64,000 nt of DNA from Bacillota bacterium (GTDB taxonomy: Bacteria; Bacillota; Clostridia; Christensenellales; SZUA-584). Both the position numbers and the translations under genes were made by a program. The stretch spans positions 1 to 64,000 of the forward strand of contig JAEYPS010000039.1 in NCBI GenBank assembly GCA_023410475.1. The letters run 5' to 3'. Shown here piece after piece: positions 8,646 through 16,029 of this stretch (position 1 is the stretch's first letter; each line of letters begins with the position of its first letter). Under the pieces are notes generated by a model. The model was not told the DNA's origin. It saw only the letters and a program-made list of their open reading frames with translations, and did no database searches.

Positions 8646-9082
8646 AGATACTCGTTGTAAACGGCCCTAACATAAACATGCTGGGCATAAGGGAGCCGGA
8701 CGTATACGGCAAAAGCGATTACCCGGCGCTGCTCGAATCTCTCGACGGGCTCGCCCGCAGTCTTAATATAACTATAGATTGTTATCAGTCGAACACCGAA
8801 GGAGAGATCGTCGGCAAAATACAGCAGGCAAGAGGCGTGTACGACGGCATCGTGATAAACCCCGCCGCTTACACACACTACAGCATAGCGATTCTCGACG
8901 CCCTTAAGGCAGCGGCTGTTCCCGCCGTAGAAGTGCACCTTTCCAACATAGCCGGCAGAGAGGAATACCGCCACACGTCGGTCACGGCTGCGGGGTGTAT
9001 AGGCCAGATATCAGGGCTCGGCTTTGATTCGTACCTACTCGCGGTGGAAGGCCTTTTGAGATACCTGAAAAACAAAAAGTGA
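8642..9082 (+). CDS. aroQ: 3-dehydroquinate dehydratase, type II
   Basis: The 146-aa product dehydrates 3-dehydroquinate to 3-dehydroshikimate. The NGPNINMLGIREPDVYG start with the catalytic Tyr, NPAAYTHYSIAI, and EVHLSNIAGREEYRHTS are diagnostic of the small dodecameric type II enzyme. Its ATG overlaps the aroE-aroK stop (ATGA region) and it closes the operon, so all seven steps from PEP plus erythrose 4-phosphate to chorismate lie in one transcript. Confidence 0.96.
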   Translation: MKILVVNGPNINMLGIREPDVYGKSDYPALLESLDGLARSLNITIDCYQSNTEGEIVGKIQQARGVYDGIVINPAAYTHYSIAILDALKAAAVPAVEVHLSNIAGREEYRHTSVTAAGCIGQISGLGFDSYLLAVEGLLRYLKNKK

Positions 9083-9090
9083 AGCATAAA

Positions 9091-9112
9091 GGGAGGGCAC
9101 AGAGGCCCTCCC
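9091..9112. terminator. Hairpin at the end of the aromatic operon, repeat-like
   Basis: GGGAGGGC (9091-9098) and GCCCTCCC (9105-9112) form a perfect 8-bp stem with a 6-nt loop, 8 nt after the aroQ stop. The following CTACATTTCT is only weakly T-rich. On the minus strand it reads TGTAGGGGAGGGC, much like the hairpins at 46965 and 60657, so it may belong to a dispersed repeat family that also serves as a terminator. Confidence 0.6.
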
Positions 9113-9138
9113 CTACATTTCTACCTGAATAAAAGTCA

Positions 9139-10092
9139 TTATTTCTTAAAGATATTCACGTTGCCCGAGCTTACAGATACCTTGACCGTTTCACCGCCGC
9201 CGTTGCAGTCGCCCTTGAGTGAACCGCGCGAGAGCCCTCCGCTTATTAGTATGTCGAAGTCCGCGATGATATTGCCCGACGATGTGCGCGCGTCGAGCGT
9301 AAACGACGCGTCCTTATCGAGGCGCAGATTGGCGTTTCCGCTCGAAAGCGTTACGTCTATCCCGGAAACCTTTTTGCCCGCAGCGTCTATACTCACGTTA
9401 CCCGACGAATGCCAGACCTCGACAGGCCCCTGCGCGTTCAACACATCGATATTGCCTGAGGAATGCCTCACCGAAAGCGCTCCCACTATGTTTTCAAGCT
9501 GTATGTTACCCGACTGGGAGTCTACGCGTATGCTGCCAAAATCAGCGCCGTTAACGGTCGTATTGCCCGACGACAGGCTTACTCTGAGCTCGCCGCCCGA
9601 GCAGCCCGTTACGTCTATGCTGCCGCTCGAGTTCGATACGTTCATGTCTCTGACGCGTATGCCCTTAACGTCTACGCGTCCCGACGAATTCCTGACGGTA
9701 AGGCCGGCCGCGATGTCGCCCGGCAGACGCACGGTCAGCGTCATTCTGTTGTTGGATACGGAAGGCAGGTTGCCCGGCTCAAACCTCACGCTGAGCTTTC
9801 CGCCGTCTTTCTCGACGAAGAGATATTGGTCGCTTTTCTTGCTGACGGTGAGATAGCCTTTAAGCGTAACGCCCGGCTCGCCTTCCTCTACAATAACTTT
9901 TCCTATCGGCGCCCATACTGACACTTCGCTGACGCCCTCGAGGCTAAGCCCTGCGCTCTCGTCGATATCCACACGGGTTCCCCCGAAGGCGAACCAGCCG
10001 CCAAAGCCTTCGGTAGCGAGCGAGATCGCCGCCACTCCTCCGATAAATACTATACATACCACTAAAACTATGATTACCGCAGTTTTGTTCAT
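9139..10092 (-). CDS. Membrane-anchored DUF4097-type beta-solenoid protein (1)
   Basis: The 317-aa protein begins with one membrane segment (residues 4-27, hydrophobic VIIVLVVCIVFIGG) followed by an exported domain full of SSG repeats (SSGRVDV, SSGSIDV, SSGNTTV, SSGNIDV, SSGNVSI, SSGNANL, SSGNIIAD, SSGNVNI) about 20 residues apart. Such repeats are typical of the DUF4097/DUF4098 adhesin-like beta-solenoid family. AGGAGGG lies 5 nt before the ATG. It follows the zinc-ribbon gene and is a paralogue of the product at 10707-11696. The function is unknown; in related operons these proteins are linked with PadR and DUF1700 and with envelope stress. Confidence 0.8.
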   Translation of the reverse strand: MNKTAVIIVLVVCIVFIGGVAAISLATEGFGGWFAFGGTRVDIDESAGLSLEGVSEVSVWAPIGKVIVEEGEPGVTLKGYLTVSKKSDQYLFVEKDGGKLSVRFEPGNLPSVSNNRMTLTVRLPGDIAAGLTVRNSSGRVDVKGIRVRDMNVSNSSGSIDVTGCSGGELRVSLSSGNTTVNGADFGSIRVDSQSGNIQLENIVGALSVRHSSGNIDVLNAQGPVEVWHSSGNVSIDAAGKKVSGIDVTLSSGNANLRLDKDASFTLDARTSSGNIIADFDILISGGLSRGSLKGDCNGGGETVKVSVSSGNVNIFKK

Positions 10093-10117
10093 ATGTCCCT
10101 CCTGTAAAATTTAAAAT

Positions 10118-10516
10118 TTATTGTTTTGCGCCGCAGTACGGGCAGTAGGGAAAGCTCTTGTCGACGCTTTTGCCGCAGCGGGGACATTCGTATGCGCTCC
10201 CACCGCCCGGCGGTGGCGCTTCGAAACCGCCAAAGCCTCCCGATACCTTCTTAAGGCGCGAAAAATCTATGTCATCAGCAGTTTTAAGCTGCTTCGCGTA
10301 ATCCTCCGGAGCCGCATACAGCGCTCCGCAGCACCTGAGCTTTACATAATAACGCCTGTTCCACCGAAAAGTAGGTATGAAGAATATGTGAAAGTACGTA
10401 TAGCTCATAAAAAGCACCGCCTTTGTCAGCCGCCCGCAGCACGGGCAGACGACACCGGTAAAGCTCTTTATCTCTTTGTCGTTGCTCTCTATCCCGAATA
10501 TACCTATAAAAAACAT
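10118..10516 (-). CDS. Zinc-ribbon protein
   Basis: The 132-aa product has CPCC near residue 24, an aromatic stretch (SYTYFHIFFIPTFRW) with a lone CC at about 63, then a Gly/Pro-rich linker and a C-terminal ribbon CPRC...CPYCGA. The first half resembles the conserved zinc-ribbon plus hydrophobic hairpin found in small bacterial proteins that may dip into the membrane. It lies 25 nt upstream of DUF4097 protein 1 and is probably cotranscribed with it. No catalytic motif is visible, and the function is not known. Confidence 0.7.
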   Translation of the reverse strand: MFFIGIFGIESNDKEIKSFTGVVCPCCGRLTKAVLFMSYTYFHIFFIPTFRWNRRYYVKLRCCGALYAAPEDYAKQLKTADDIDFSRLKKVSGGFGGFEAPPPGGGSAYECPRCGKSVDKSFPYCPYCGAKQ

Positions 10517-10651
10517 GGGGCACCTTACCTTTATTCCCCCATTATATATCGCTTTTCTCAGACTTTAAAGGCGTAATCAGATTTTGTATTTCTCAGCACA
10601 GAACTTATCCTGACAGCGATTGCCTCACTGAAACCCGTAACTTCAGGCAAA

Positions 10652-10690
10652 AGGCTCGGGGCGGTTCCTGCTAAGAGCCGCCCCGGCTTA
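10652..10690 (-). terminator. Terminator after DUF4097 gene 2
   Basis: CGGGGCGG (10657-10664) pairs with CCGCCCCG (10678-10685). On the minus strand it is followed by AGCCTTTTGCC. It separates the padR-DUF1700-DUF4097 transcript from the downstream zinc-ribbon gene. Confidence 0.65.
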
Positions 10691-10706
10691 TAAAACCTTG
10701 ACCGCG

Positions 10707-11696
10707 CTATTTGCCTATGATGCTTATGTCGCCCGACGTTACCGTGACCGTTACCGCGGGGCCTCCGCCGTTGACTGTGCCCGAAAGCTGTTTCTGTATG
10801 AACGAGCCCGAGAGTTTTCCGGAAACGGCTATATCAAGATCGCTTGTAAGATTGCCCGAAGTCGTCCTGGCCTCAAGGTTAAACGCGGCCGTTCTCGGAA
10901 CATACAGGCGTATATTGCCGCTCGTGAGTCCTGCCGTGACCGGATGCATCTCACCGTCCGCCATGGCTATAGAAATGTCGCCCGAGGTGCACCCGATATC
11001 GAGGGCTCCCTTTGCTCCTTCAATATTTATCTGGCCCGAGGTGCTGCGAACGCGGATTGAGCCCGTCGTGCCGCTTATCCTCGTATCGCCAGACATCGAA
11101 ACGATATTTGAGCTTTCAAAATCGCAGGCTGATATAATGGTGTTTCCGGAAGCCGCGCCGCAATCGAACATCTTTGCAGAGCAATTTTCTATCTTTACGT
11201 CACCGCTCGTCCTTGATACCGTGAGATTGTTGAAGCGCATACCTGCTGTGTCAATGTCGCCAGATTTGCAGTCTACTGACAGATCGAGCATATTGTCGCT
11301 CGGCATATACACCGTAAGATTGAAGCCGGTAAATATGTTCAGGAACGAGCCTTTATAATCGACTTTGATATAAACGGTGCCGTCGCGCTTTTCCACCTGC
11401 AGGTATTCCCGCTGAGGGTTCGGCGCTACGACGACGCCTTCTAGCCTGACTCCCGGCTTGTCGGACTCTACTATATGGACATCTGCCGACGTGCAGTTTA
11501 TCTCAACAGCGTTTATGCCCGAGAGGTCGAAATCCGCGCTTTCCTTTACCTCGAATCTGCCGCCGCCGAATATATTGCCAAACTCGTTTACGTTATTGCC
11601 TGTATTAAAGTATACTGCCAGCGTTATTCCCATGCCTATAAGACTGACGAACAATATGCAGCTGAATACGATAATTATTTTTTTCGTGCTACTCAT
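10707..11696 (-). CDS. Membrane-anchored DUF4097-type beta-solenoid protein (2)
   Basis: The 329-aa protein has an N-terminal membrane anchor (residues 6-29) and an exported region of TSG/SG repeats (CKSGDID, TSGDVKI, ASGNTII, MSGDTRI, TSGQINI, TSGDISI, TSGNIRL, TSGNLTSD, TSGDISI), again about 20 residues apart. It is paralogous in architecture to the protein at 9139-10092. Its ATG overlaps the DUF1700 stop, and its own ribosome binding site AAAGGAGG lies inside that gene, which shows tight coupling. The role is unknown; a surface or periplasm-facing scaffold is the best guess. Confidence 0.8.
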   Translation of the reverse strand: MSSTKKIIIVFSCILFVSLIGMGITLAVYFNTGNNVNEFGNIFGGGRFEVKESADFDLSGINAVEINCTSADVHIVESDKPGVRLEGVVVAPNPQREYLQVEKRDGTVYIKVDYKGSFLNIFTGFNLTVYMPSDNMLDLSVDCKSGDIDTAGMRFNNLTVSRTSGDVKIENCSAKMFDCGAASGNTIISACDFESSNIVSMSGDTRISGTTGSIRVRSTSGQINIEGAKGALDIGCTSGDISIAMADGEMHPVTAGLTSGNIRLYVPRTAAFNLEARTTSGNLTSDLDIAVSGKLSGSFIQKQLSGTVNGGGPAVTVTVTSGDISIIGK

Positions 11697-12261
11697 TGCT
11701 GATACCTCCTTTAAATCCTCTTCTCGTCATGTTCAAAAACCGCATGTTGCCTTTTCCGAAAAGGCCCGCGAGTTTCATGACGCCTATGAACCCCAGAACG
11801 CACATCGACGCGAGAGCCACGCTCGCGAATATCCCGAAGAAACCCGCTGTCGCCCCCATCGCGCCCAGCCATACTATCGACGCCACGAACGCGGCTATTG
11901 CCCCCAGCCCCGCCGAGCATACCGCTATATACAGCGCCGCTATGGCGATATATCCTACGGCGACCACGCAGACCGCGTAAAAGAAATTTGCTATCCCAAG
12001 CCCCGCCGAGGCCATCACGGCCCGCCCCATGCTCTTGAAGGATTTCTGGCGGTTCGCTTCCTCTATCATCTTTTGCGAATAGTATTCCTTCGCAATCTTC
12101 TTAGGGTCCCCAAGGCGGGCGCAGATCGCTTCTTCGCTTGACCCTTCGCCTGCCGCGCACGAGAAGTACTCACCAAAATCGGCCATTATCTCGTCGTGTT
12201 CTTCCCGGGTCATCTTTTTAAGACTCCCGGAAAGCTGCTTCAAGAATTCGTTCTTATTCAC
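11689..12261 (-). CDS. DUF1700 (HAAS) family membrane protein
   Basis: The 190-aa protein starts with an alpha-helical HAAS-like domain (MNKNEFLKQLSGSLKK, HDEIMADFGEYF, ARLGDPKKIAKEY), followed by a membrane region from about residue 78 with three or four hydrophobic helices. DUF1700 proteins are typically encoded right after a PadR regulator and ahead of DUF4097 proteins, exactly as here. The start is GTG 12261, placed after AGGAGGG and overlapping the padR stop by 8 nt. The HAAS domain is thought to be a sensing or interaction module, possibly contacting PadR. Confidence 0.85.
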   Translation of the reverse strand: MNKNEFLKQLSGSLKKMTREEHDEIMADFGEYFSCAAGEGSSEEAICARLGDPKKIAKEYYSQKMIEEANRQKSFKSMGRAVMASAGLGIANFFYAVCVVAVGYIAIAALYIAVCSAGLGAIAAFVASIVWLGAMGATAGFFGIFASVALASMCVLGFIGVMKLAGLFGKGNMRFLNMTRRGFKGGISNE

Positions 12262-12577
12262 AAGCGTTCCCTCCTAACAGTGAATTTACCCCTTTGATAA
12301 ATTCGTTCCATTCGTTAAAAAACCTTTCTCTTGTCTCCTCGCCTTTTACCGTCAGCCTGTAATACTTCCTCGGCGGCCCTCCGCTCGATTCCTCAAGATA
12401 CGTTTCCACATAGCCCTCGCTCTTAAGCCTCTTTAAAAGCGGATAAATGGTGCCTTCCGAGATCTCTATGTTTCTCGAAATCTCCGCTATCAGTTCGTAT
12501 CCGTACTTGTCGCCGCTTTTGAGCAGAGACAGCACGCAAAGCTCGAGTACGCCTTTTTTCAGCTGAGTGTTCAACAT
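12254..12577 (-). CDS. PadR family transcriptional regulator
   Basis: The 107-aa winged-helix repressor contains LKKGVLELCVLSLL, KYGYELIAEI, the recognition region EGTIYPLLKRLKSEGYVE and SSGGPPRKYYRLT, all hallmarks of PadR s2-type proteins. ATG 12577 follows GGAGGT at 7 nt; a GTG three codons earlier is less likely. It leads an operon with DUF1700 and DUF4097 genes. A near-perfect dyad over its own -35 box suggests autoregulation. Confidence 0.9.
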   Translation of the reverse strand: MLNTQLKKGVLELCVLSLLKSGDKYGYELIAEISRNIEISEGTIYPLLKRLKSEGYVETYLEESSGGPPRKYYRLTVKGEETRERFFNEWNEFIKGVNSLLGGNACE

Positions 12578-12610
12578 GCGATTCACCTCCTATACTATGA
12601 TGACAGATAC

Positions 12611-12651
12611 ACTATAGCACATGGTATCTTACATTGCAAGGTACTTTGCAA
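12611..12651 (-). promoter_or_regulatory. padR promoter with overlapping dyad operator
   Basis: On the minus strand TTGCAA (12634-12639), 17 nt and TATAGT (12611-12616) form a promoter. An imperfect palindrome of two TTGCAA half sites spaced by 6 nt (12634-12651, centre GTAC) covers the -35 box and the DNA upstream of it. This is where a PadR dimer would be expected to repress its own operon. Confidence 0.55.
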
Positions 12652-12916
12652 AATTTTTTAGATTTTTGTTTTTAAGTGATTTTGTTTGGCTGGTGGTTTC
12701 CTATTGAGTAAGACGTTGTTTATTCAAGTTGATTATTATGTTGCCCGGATTAATTAAGAGAGTACACGCCAATGCTGGGAACTGAAACAATAACAACGTA
12801 AACTTAATATCCATAGGTTCAAACCCATAACTAATAACCTCATGATGCTACCTCATTTCGGCAATCTTCAACATAATATAACACTATATCCAATAATGTG
12901 ATATTATTATAGTGAT
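12652..12916. other. AT-rich gene-free stretch
   Basis: I see no coding region, RNA gene or clear terminator between the padR promoter and the channel gene. The DNA is markedly AT-rich. It contains the 9-mer CATAGGTTC (12812-12820), which recurs at 13788-13796 on the other side of the channel gene; this is too short to prove an element boundary. Confidence 0.4.
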
Positions 12917-13627
12917 ATGAGAAAACGTATTTATGAAATAATTGAAAGGGCAGCTACAGCCGATATTCCAAGCAAGATTTATGATATCTTTATGCTGCTT
13001 ACTATTTTCACAAGTCTGCTGCCTCTTATTTTCAAAGACCAAACAGAGTTTCTAAATATTGTTGATTACACTTGTGTTTCGATATTTATTATTGATTATA
13101 TCCTAAGATGGATGACGGCTGATATTCGCTCAAAGTCAAAATATGCATTTATCAAGTATCCGATAACTCCATTTGCTATAGTTGATCTACTTGCAATACT
13201 GCCAACTTTTAACATTATTAGTCAAGTGTTCAGAGTAGTTAAGCTGCTTAGAGTATTTAAGGTAATAAGAATATTTAAAGCACTAAGATATTCGGATAAC
13301 TTTATAATAATCGGTAAAGTAATAAGAAAGAACTCTTCAATATTATTATCGTTATTAGTGTGTGCAATATCTTATATTATTGTTTCTGCGTTATTAATGT
13401 TTTCTATCGAGCCAGAAAGTTTTAATGATTTTTTTGATGCTATTTATTGGGCAACCACTGCTTTAACAACAGTAGGATATGGAGATATATATCCTGTAAC
13501 AAGCGGTGGCAAGATAATTAGTATTTTCTCTTCTCTTTTTGGTATCGCTATGGTTGCATTACCTGCCGGGGTTATTACTGCCGGGTTTTTGAGTGAAAAG
13601 AATAAGGATAATCAAAATAGCCTATAG
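12917..13627 (+). CDS. Voltage-gated potassium channel
   Basis: The 236-aa protein has the six-helix Kv plan: hydrophobic S1 (residues 22-38), S2 (50-65), S3 (83-98), an S4 voltage sensor with Arg/Lys about every third position (RVVKLLRVFKVIRIFK, 106-121), S5 (140-162) and, after a pore helix (YWATTALT), the selectivity filter TTVGYGD (184-190), then S6. It would pass K+ in response to membrane potential. There is no good ribosome binding site before ATG 12917. The gene is much richer in A/T than its neighbours, suggesting recent acquisition. Confidence 0.92.
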   Translation: MRKRIYEIIERAATADIPSKIYDIFMLLTIFTSLLPLIFKDQTEFLNIVDYTCVSIFIIDYILRWMTADIRSKSKYAFIKYPITPFAIVDLLAILPTFNIISQVFRVVKLLRVFKVIRIFKALRYSDNFIIIGKVIRKNSSILLSLLVCAISYIIVSALLMFSIEPESFNDFFDAIYWATTALTTVGYGDIYPVTSGGKIISIFSSLFGIAMVALPAGVITAGFLSEKNKDNQNSL

Positions 13628-13713
13628 AACCTATATGTTTTGGTTTCCATATAAATATATCCACCTTGACTATAAACCCTCGTTACAACCTTGCTCCCAC
13701 TAAACTTACCCAT
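13612..13713 (-). pseudogene. Possible remnant or small ORF of 33 codons
   Basis: A short minus-strand frame starts at ATG 13713 behind a strong AGGAGG site and runs 33 codons before a stop inside the end of the channel gene. The peptide is basic and Tyr-rich (begins MGKFSGSK). It might be the start of a truncated mobile-element protein, or simply chance. The remainder of 13628-13935 holds nothing else I can support apart from the toxin promoter. Confidence 0.25.
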
Positions 13714-13893
13714 TAACTTTTCCTCCTATGTTTTTTTATATGGGCTAACGCCCAAATGCTTAAAAGACGCTGCTGCCCTTTAATAAACATAGGTTCGATT
13801 GTTTGTCCTCAGCTACAGTAATATTATAGCATTATTAATATACATTTTAACAAAATGTGATATAATGTGCATAATTGTTTTGGAGAATATTAA

Positions 13894-13922
13894 TTGACAT
13901 CCCCTATTGAATAGGGTATGAT
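13894..13922 (+). promoter_or_regulatory. Toxin-antitoxin promoter with operator in the spacer
   Basis: TTGACA (13894-13899), 17 nt and TATGAT (13917-13922) form a promoter. A perfect 15-nt palindrome, CCCTATT-G-AATAGGG (13902-13916), fills the spacer. The position is ideal for autorepression by the antitoxin or the toxin-antitoxin complex. The transcript would start around 13929, giving a very short leader before the TTG start. Confidence 0.7.
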
Positions 13923-13935
13923 TTAGGTGAGATAA

Positions 13936-14289
13936 TTGACAAGAGAATTTATACGAATGCCGGAATTCGAAAGAGGATGGGAATCGGCAGGATTAACTGA
14001 AAATGATATTATTGATTTGGAATTTGCTTTATGCCAAAACCCTTCGTTGGGTGATTTGGTTCAAGGAACTGGAGGACTTCGGAAAATTAGATGGGCAGCA
14101 AAAAGTAAAGGCAAACGTGGCGGAGCCAGAGTAGTATATGTTGATTTTGTCTACTTTGAGAAAATATATCTTGTATCAGCATATACTAAAGGAGATAAAG
14201 ATAATCTAGATAAAAGTGAGTGCAATGAGATTAAGAAATTAATTTCTAAACTTGAGAATTCTTTAAGGGGAAAGGAGGAACGAAAATGA
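13936..14289 (+). CDS. RelE/HigB-type toxin
   Basis: The 117-aa product fits the RelE/ParE superfamily, HigB-like branch. It starts REFIRMPEFERGWESAGL, has a short acidic region, the core GTGGLRKIRWAAKSKGK and GGARVVYVDF, then a YLVSAYTKGDKDNL strand and a helical tail. Such toxins are usually ribosome-dependent mRNA endonucleases. TTG 13936 matches the typical N-terminus and has an AGGTGA site; ATG 13957 is the alternative. The toxin gene precedes the antitoxin, as in higBA systems, and overlaps it by 4 nt. Confidence 0.85.
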   Translation: MTREFIRMPEFERGWESAGLTENDIIDLEFALCQNPSLGDLVQGTGGLRKIRWAAKSKGKRGGARVVYVDFVYFEKIYLVSAYTKGDKDNLDKSECNEIKKLISKLENSLRGKEERK

Positions 14290-14603
14290 ATGCTTATAAG
14301 AGTATTATAAAAGGATTAAATGAAGCTATCGATTATGAGAATGGGAAACTAACAGAAGTTAAAGTTGACCGGATACACGTTTCTCAAATTCCTGAATTTA
14401 AAGGCGATAGAATAAAAATGATACGGCAAAAACAGAGAATGACACAGCGAGTTTTTTCGGGCGTGTTAGGTGTTTCTACAAAAACTGTTGAGGCATGGGA
14501 ATCTGGCAAAAACATTCCGAGTGGGCCAGCCCAAAGGATGCTGGAATTAATGGATAAGGATGATAGCATTTTAGAAAAATATGCAATTCTAACTCGTAAA
14601 TAA
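14286..14603 (+). CDS. HTH antitoxin, HigA-like
   Basis: The 105-aa protein has a C-terminal Cro/C1-type helix-turn-helix (IKMIRQKQRMTQRVFSGVLGVSTKTVEAWESGK, residues 43-76) behind an N-terminal segment likely to bind the toxin. Its ATG overlaps the toxin stop. Antitoxins of this class neutralise the toxin and repress the shared promoter, and the palindrome at 13902-13916 is the expected site. A terminator follows immediately. Confidence 0.85.
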   Translation: MNAYKSIIKGLNEAIDYENGKLTEVKVDRIHVSQIPEFKGDRIKMIRQKQRMTQRVFSGVLGVSTKTVEAWESGKNIPSGPAQRMLELMDKDDSILEKYAILTRK

Positions 14604-14605
14604 TA

Positions 14606-14632
14606 AAAGAGCACCTTCGAGGTGTTCTTTTT
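14606..14632 (+). terminator. Toxin-antitoxin operon terminator
   Basis: AAAGAGCACC and GGTGTTCTTT form a stem closed by a TTCGA loop, with a run of T after it, starting 3 nt past the antitoxin stop. Confidence 0.85.
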
Positions 14633-14683
14633 AGTTGGTGTTGCTTGTTAAAACCTTAAACATCACCAATCTAATCGCTCACG

Positions 14684-14809
14684 TTATGCGACAAGATTAA
14701 ACCAATTAACCATAGTGTCCTCAAAAGCCTTAGCATCAAGGAACTTAAATCGTGCAAGGTAATTAACCAATACCCAGCTTGAAACTTTTTCAATGTTTAA
14801 TAGTGCCGC
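14684..14809 (-). pseudogene. C-terminal gene remnant
   Basis: A minus-strand frame of about 41 codons with no start codon of its own is bounded by stops. It reads like a real protein tail: after a hydrophobic WVLVNYLARFKFL come KAFEDTMVNWFNLVA and a TAA stop at 14684. It lies in the AT-rich island. I take it as the end of a deleted gene, but I do not recognise the family. Confidence 0.35.
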
Positions 14810-14820
14810 TTATACCCCTA

Positions 14821-15090
14821 CTACAATTCCGTCTGCTGCATATTTTTAAGGGTGCTCTTCGCCGTCTGCACGTCCTTGTCGGAGGCGTCTTTGGGGGTGT
14901 AGTAGCCCTTCTGCCTCATCTGGTCGAACACCTGATACTCGTCCTGGCACGTCTGTCCGAACTGGCTCATCAATACCTTTCTCAGCGAAGGGCACGAAGC
15001 CTCCTGTATATACATTGCGTAAGATGATATCATCTGCTTTTCCTGGTTTAAAAGATCCGTTAAAAGATCCTGCTCGGTCATGTCCGGCAT
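14821..15090 (-). CDS. CotF-like spore coat protein
   Basis: The 89-aa helical protein matches the CotF plan: an N-terminal helix (EQDLLTDLLNQEKQMISSYAMYI), CPSLRKVLMSQF, a QDEYQVFDQMRQKGYYTP helix ending in the family's KGYY-P motif, and a polar Lys/Gln-rich tail. CotF-like proteins occur in spore coats of Bacillus and Clostridia. AAGGAGG precedes the start. The upstream 71-aa gene is 10 nt away and probably cotranscribed. A similar pair sits at 24322-24828. Confidence 0.8.
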   Translation of the reverse strand: MPDMTEQDLLTDLLNQEKQMISSYAMYIQEASCPSLRKVLMSQFGQTCQDEYQVFDQMRQKGYYTPKDASDKDVQTAKSTLKNMQQTEL

Positions 15091-15100
15091 GGTTTCCTCC

Positions 15101-15316
15101 TTATTTGTGCGATTCGAGATAGTTCATCAGCCCCTCAAAGTTGCCGCGGTGGTGGTTTGAAAGCTGCTGCGCGCACGACTTAAGTGCGGGGTCTTGAAAG
15201 TACGACGCGTAAAGCTCACTCTTCTTCGCGCACAGCAATTCGTGCTTTGCCTGGTCTTCCACCATCATGAGATTCTTCGATTCTATCTCAGGCTTGACGC
15301 CCGTATTGTTGAACAT
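15101..15316 (-). CDS. Small helical coat-associated protein
   Basis: The 71-aa protein consists mainly of two amphipathic helices (LMMVEDQAKHELLCAKKSEL, then PALKSCAQQLSNHHRGNFEGLMNYL), a ferritin-like/coat-protein style arrangement. It lies directly upstream of the CotF-like gene and is probably a partner in the spore coat. The name is inferred from context; there is no catalytic motif. Confidence 0.6.
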   Translation of the reverse strand: MFNNTGVKPEIESKNLMMVEDQAKHELLCAKKSELYASYFQDPALKSCAQQLSNHHRGNFEGLMNYLESHK

Positions 15317-15420
15317 AAACAGCCTCCCGATTTTAGATCACTCCGATTACCGTTATTTTTTCCGGCTGCGCGTCAAAATATCCGCTTTATGTTTACGCCA
15401 AAGTCATATATAATCAAAAG

Positions 15421-16029
15421 ATGGAAAACATTCTCGTAACGGAGGTCGAGCCTCAGCAAAAGAAGAAGGATCGCTATAACATATACGTGGGCGGAGAGTA
15501 TTACGCGTCGCTCGGGGCGGAGGCCTGCGCGGTGTTCGGGGTTCAAAGCGGCGGGGAGATAAGCGAGGAAAAGCTAAAGGAAGCAATAGCCAGCGACAAC
15601 GAACGGTACGCTTTCGATTCGGCAGTCGCTATACTCGCGCGCGGAATGCGCACCCGCAAAGAAATCGAAACAAGGCTCCTGGAGAAAAATATAGACGCGG
15701 ACGCGATAGACGCTGCCATAGCCAAGCTCGAGGGATATGGCTATATAAACGACGCAAAGTACGCTGAAGAGTTCGTGCAAAGCGCCATTCGCTCAGGCAA
15801 GCCCCGCCGGGCCGCGGAGTACGCCCTTCGCGAAAAGGGAATAGAGCGCATCGTCATAGAAAACGCTCTTGCCGTATACACGCGCGAGGTCGAGGAAGAA
15901 ACGGCAAAAAAAACTGTCGAGACACTGCTGCGAAGCGGCAAGGACAAAAAGCAGATTTGGGCGGCGCTCGCGAGGCGCGGGTTCGATTACGATATAATAG
16001 GCTCCTGCCTGTCGGAGGAAGATATTTGA
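15421..16029 (+). CDS. recX: Regulatory protein RecX
   Basis: The 202-aa product has RecX features: an N-terminal VEPQQKKKDRYNIYVGGEYYASLG, then three three-helix repeats with RTRKEIETRLLEK, YINDAKYAEEFVQSAIRSGK, GKPRRAAEYALREKGI and a final QIWAALARRGFDYD repeat. RecX binds RecA filaments and modulates recombination. A TATAAT box (15409-15414) ends only 6 nt before the ATG and there is no ribosome binding site, so the mRNA may be leaderless. It overlaps birA by 4 nt; recA is not in the window. Confidence 0.88.
   Translation: MENILVTEVEPQQKKKDRYNIYVGGEYYASLGAEACAVFGVQSGGEISEEKLKEAIASDNERYAFDSAVAILARGMRTRKEIETRLLEKNIDADAIDAAIAKLEGYGYINDAKYAEEFVQSAIRSGKPRRAAEYALREKGIERIVIENALAVYTREVEEETAKKTVETLLRSGKDKKQIWAALARRGFDYDIIGSCLSEEDI

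Noticed and set aside
12812..13796. CATAGGTTC direct repeats as attachment sites around the K+ channel gene
   Set aside because: Nine bases in AT-rich DNA, no integrase or transposase nearby; too little to call an element boundary.
15957..16025. Longer birA start within recX
   Set aside because: The extension is inside recX coding sequence and gives an unusual N-terminus; TTG 16026 with GGAGGA fits the family.
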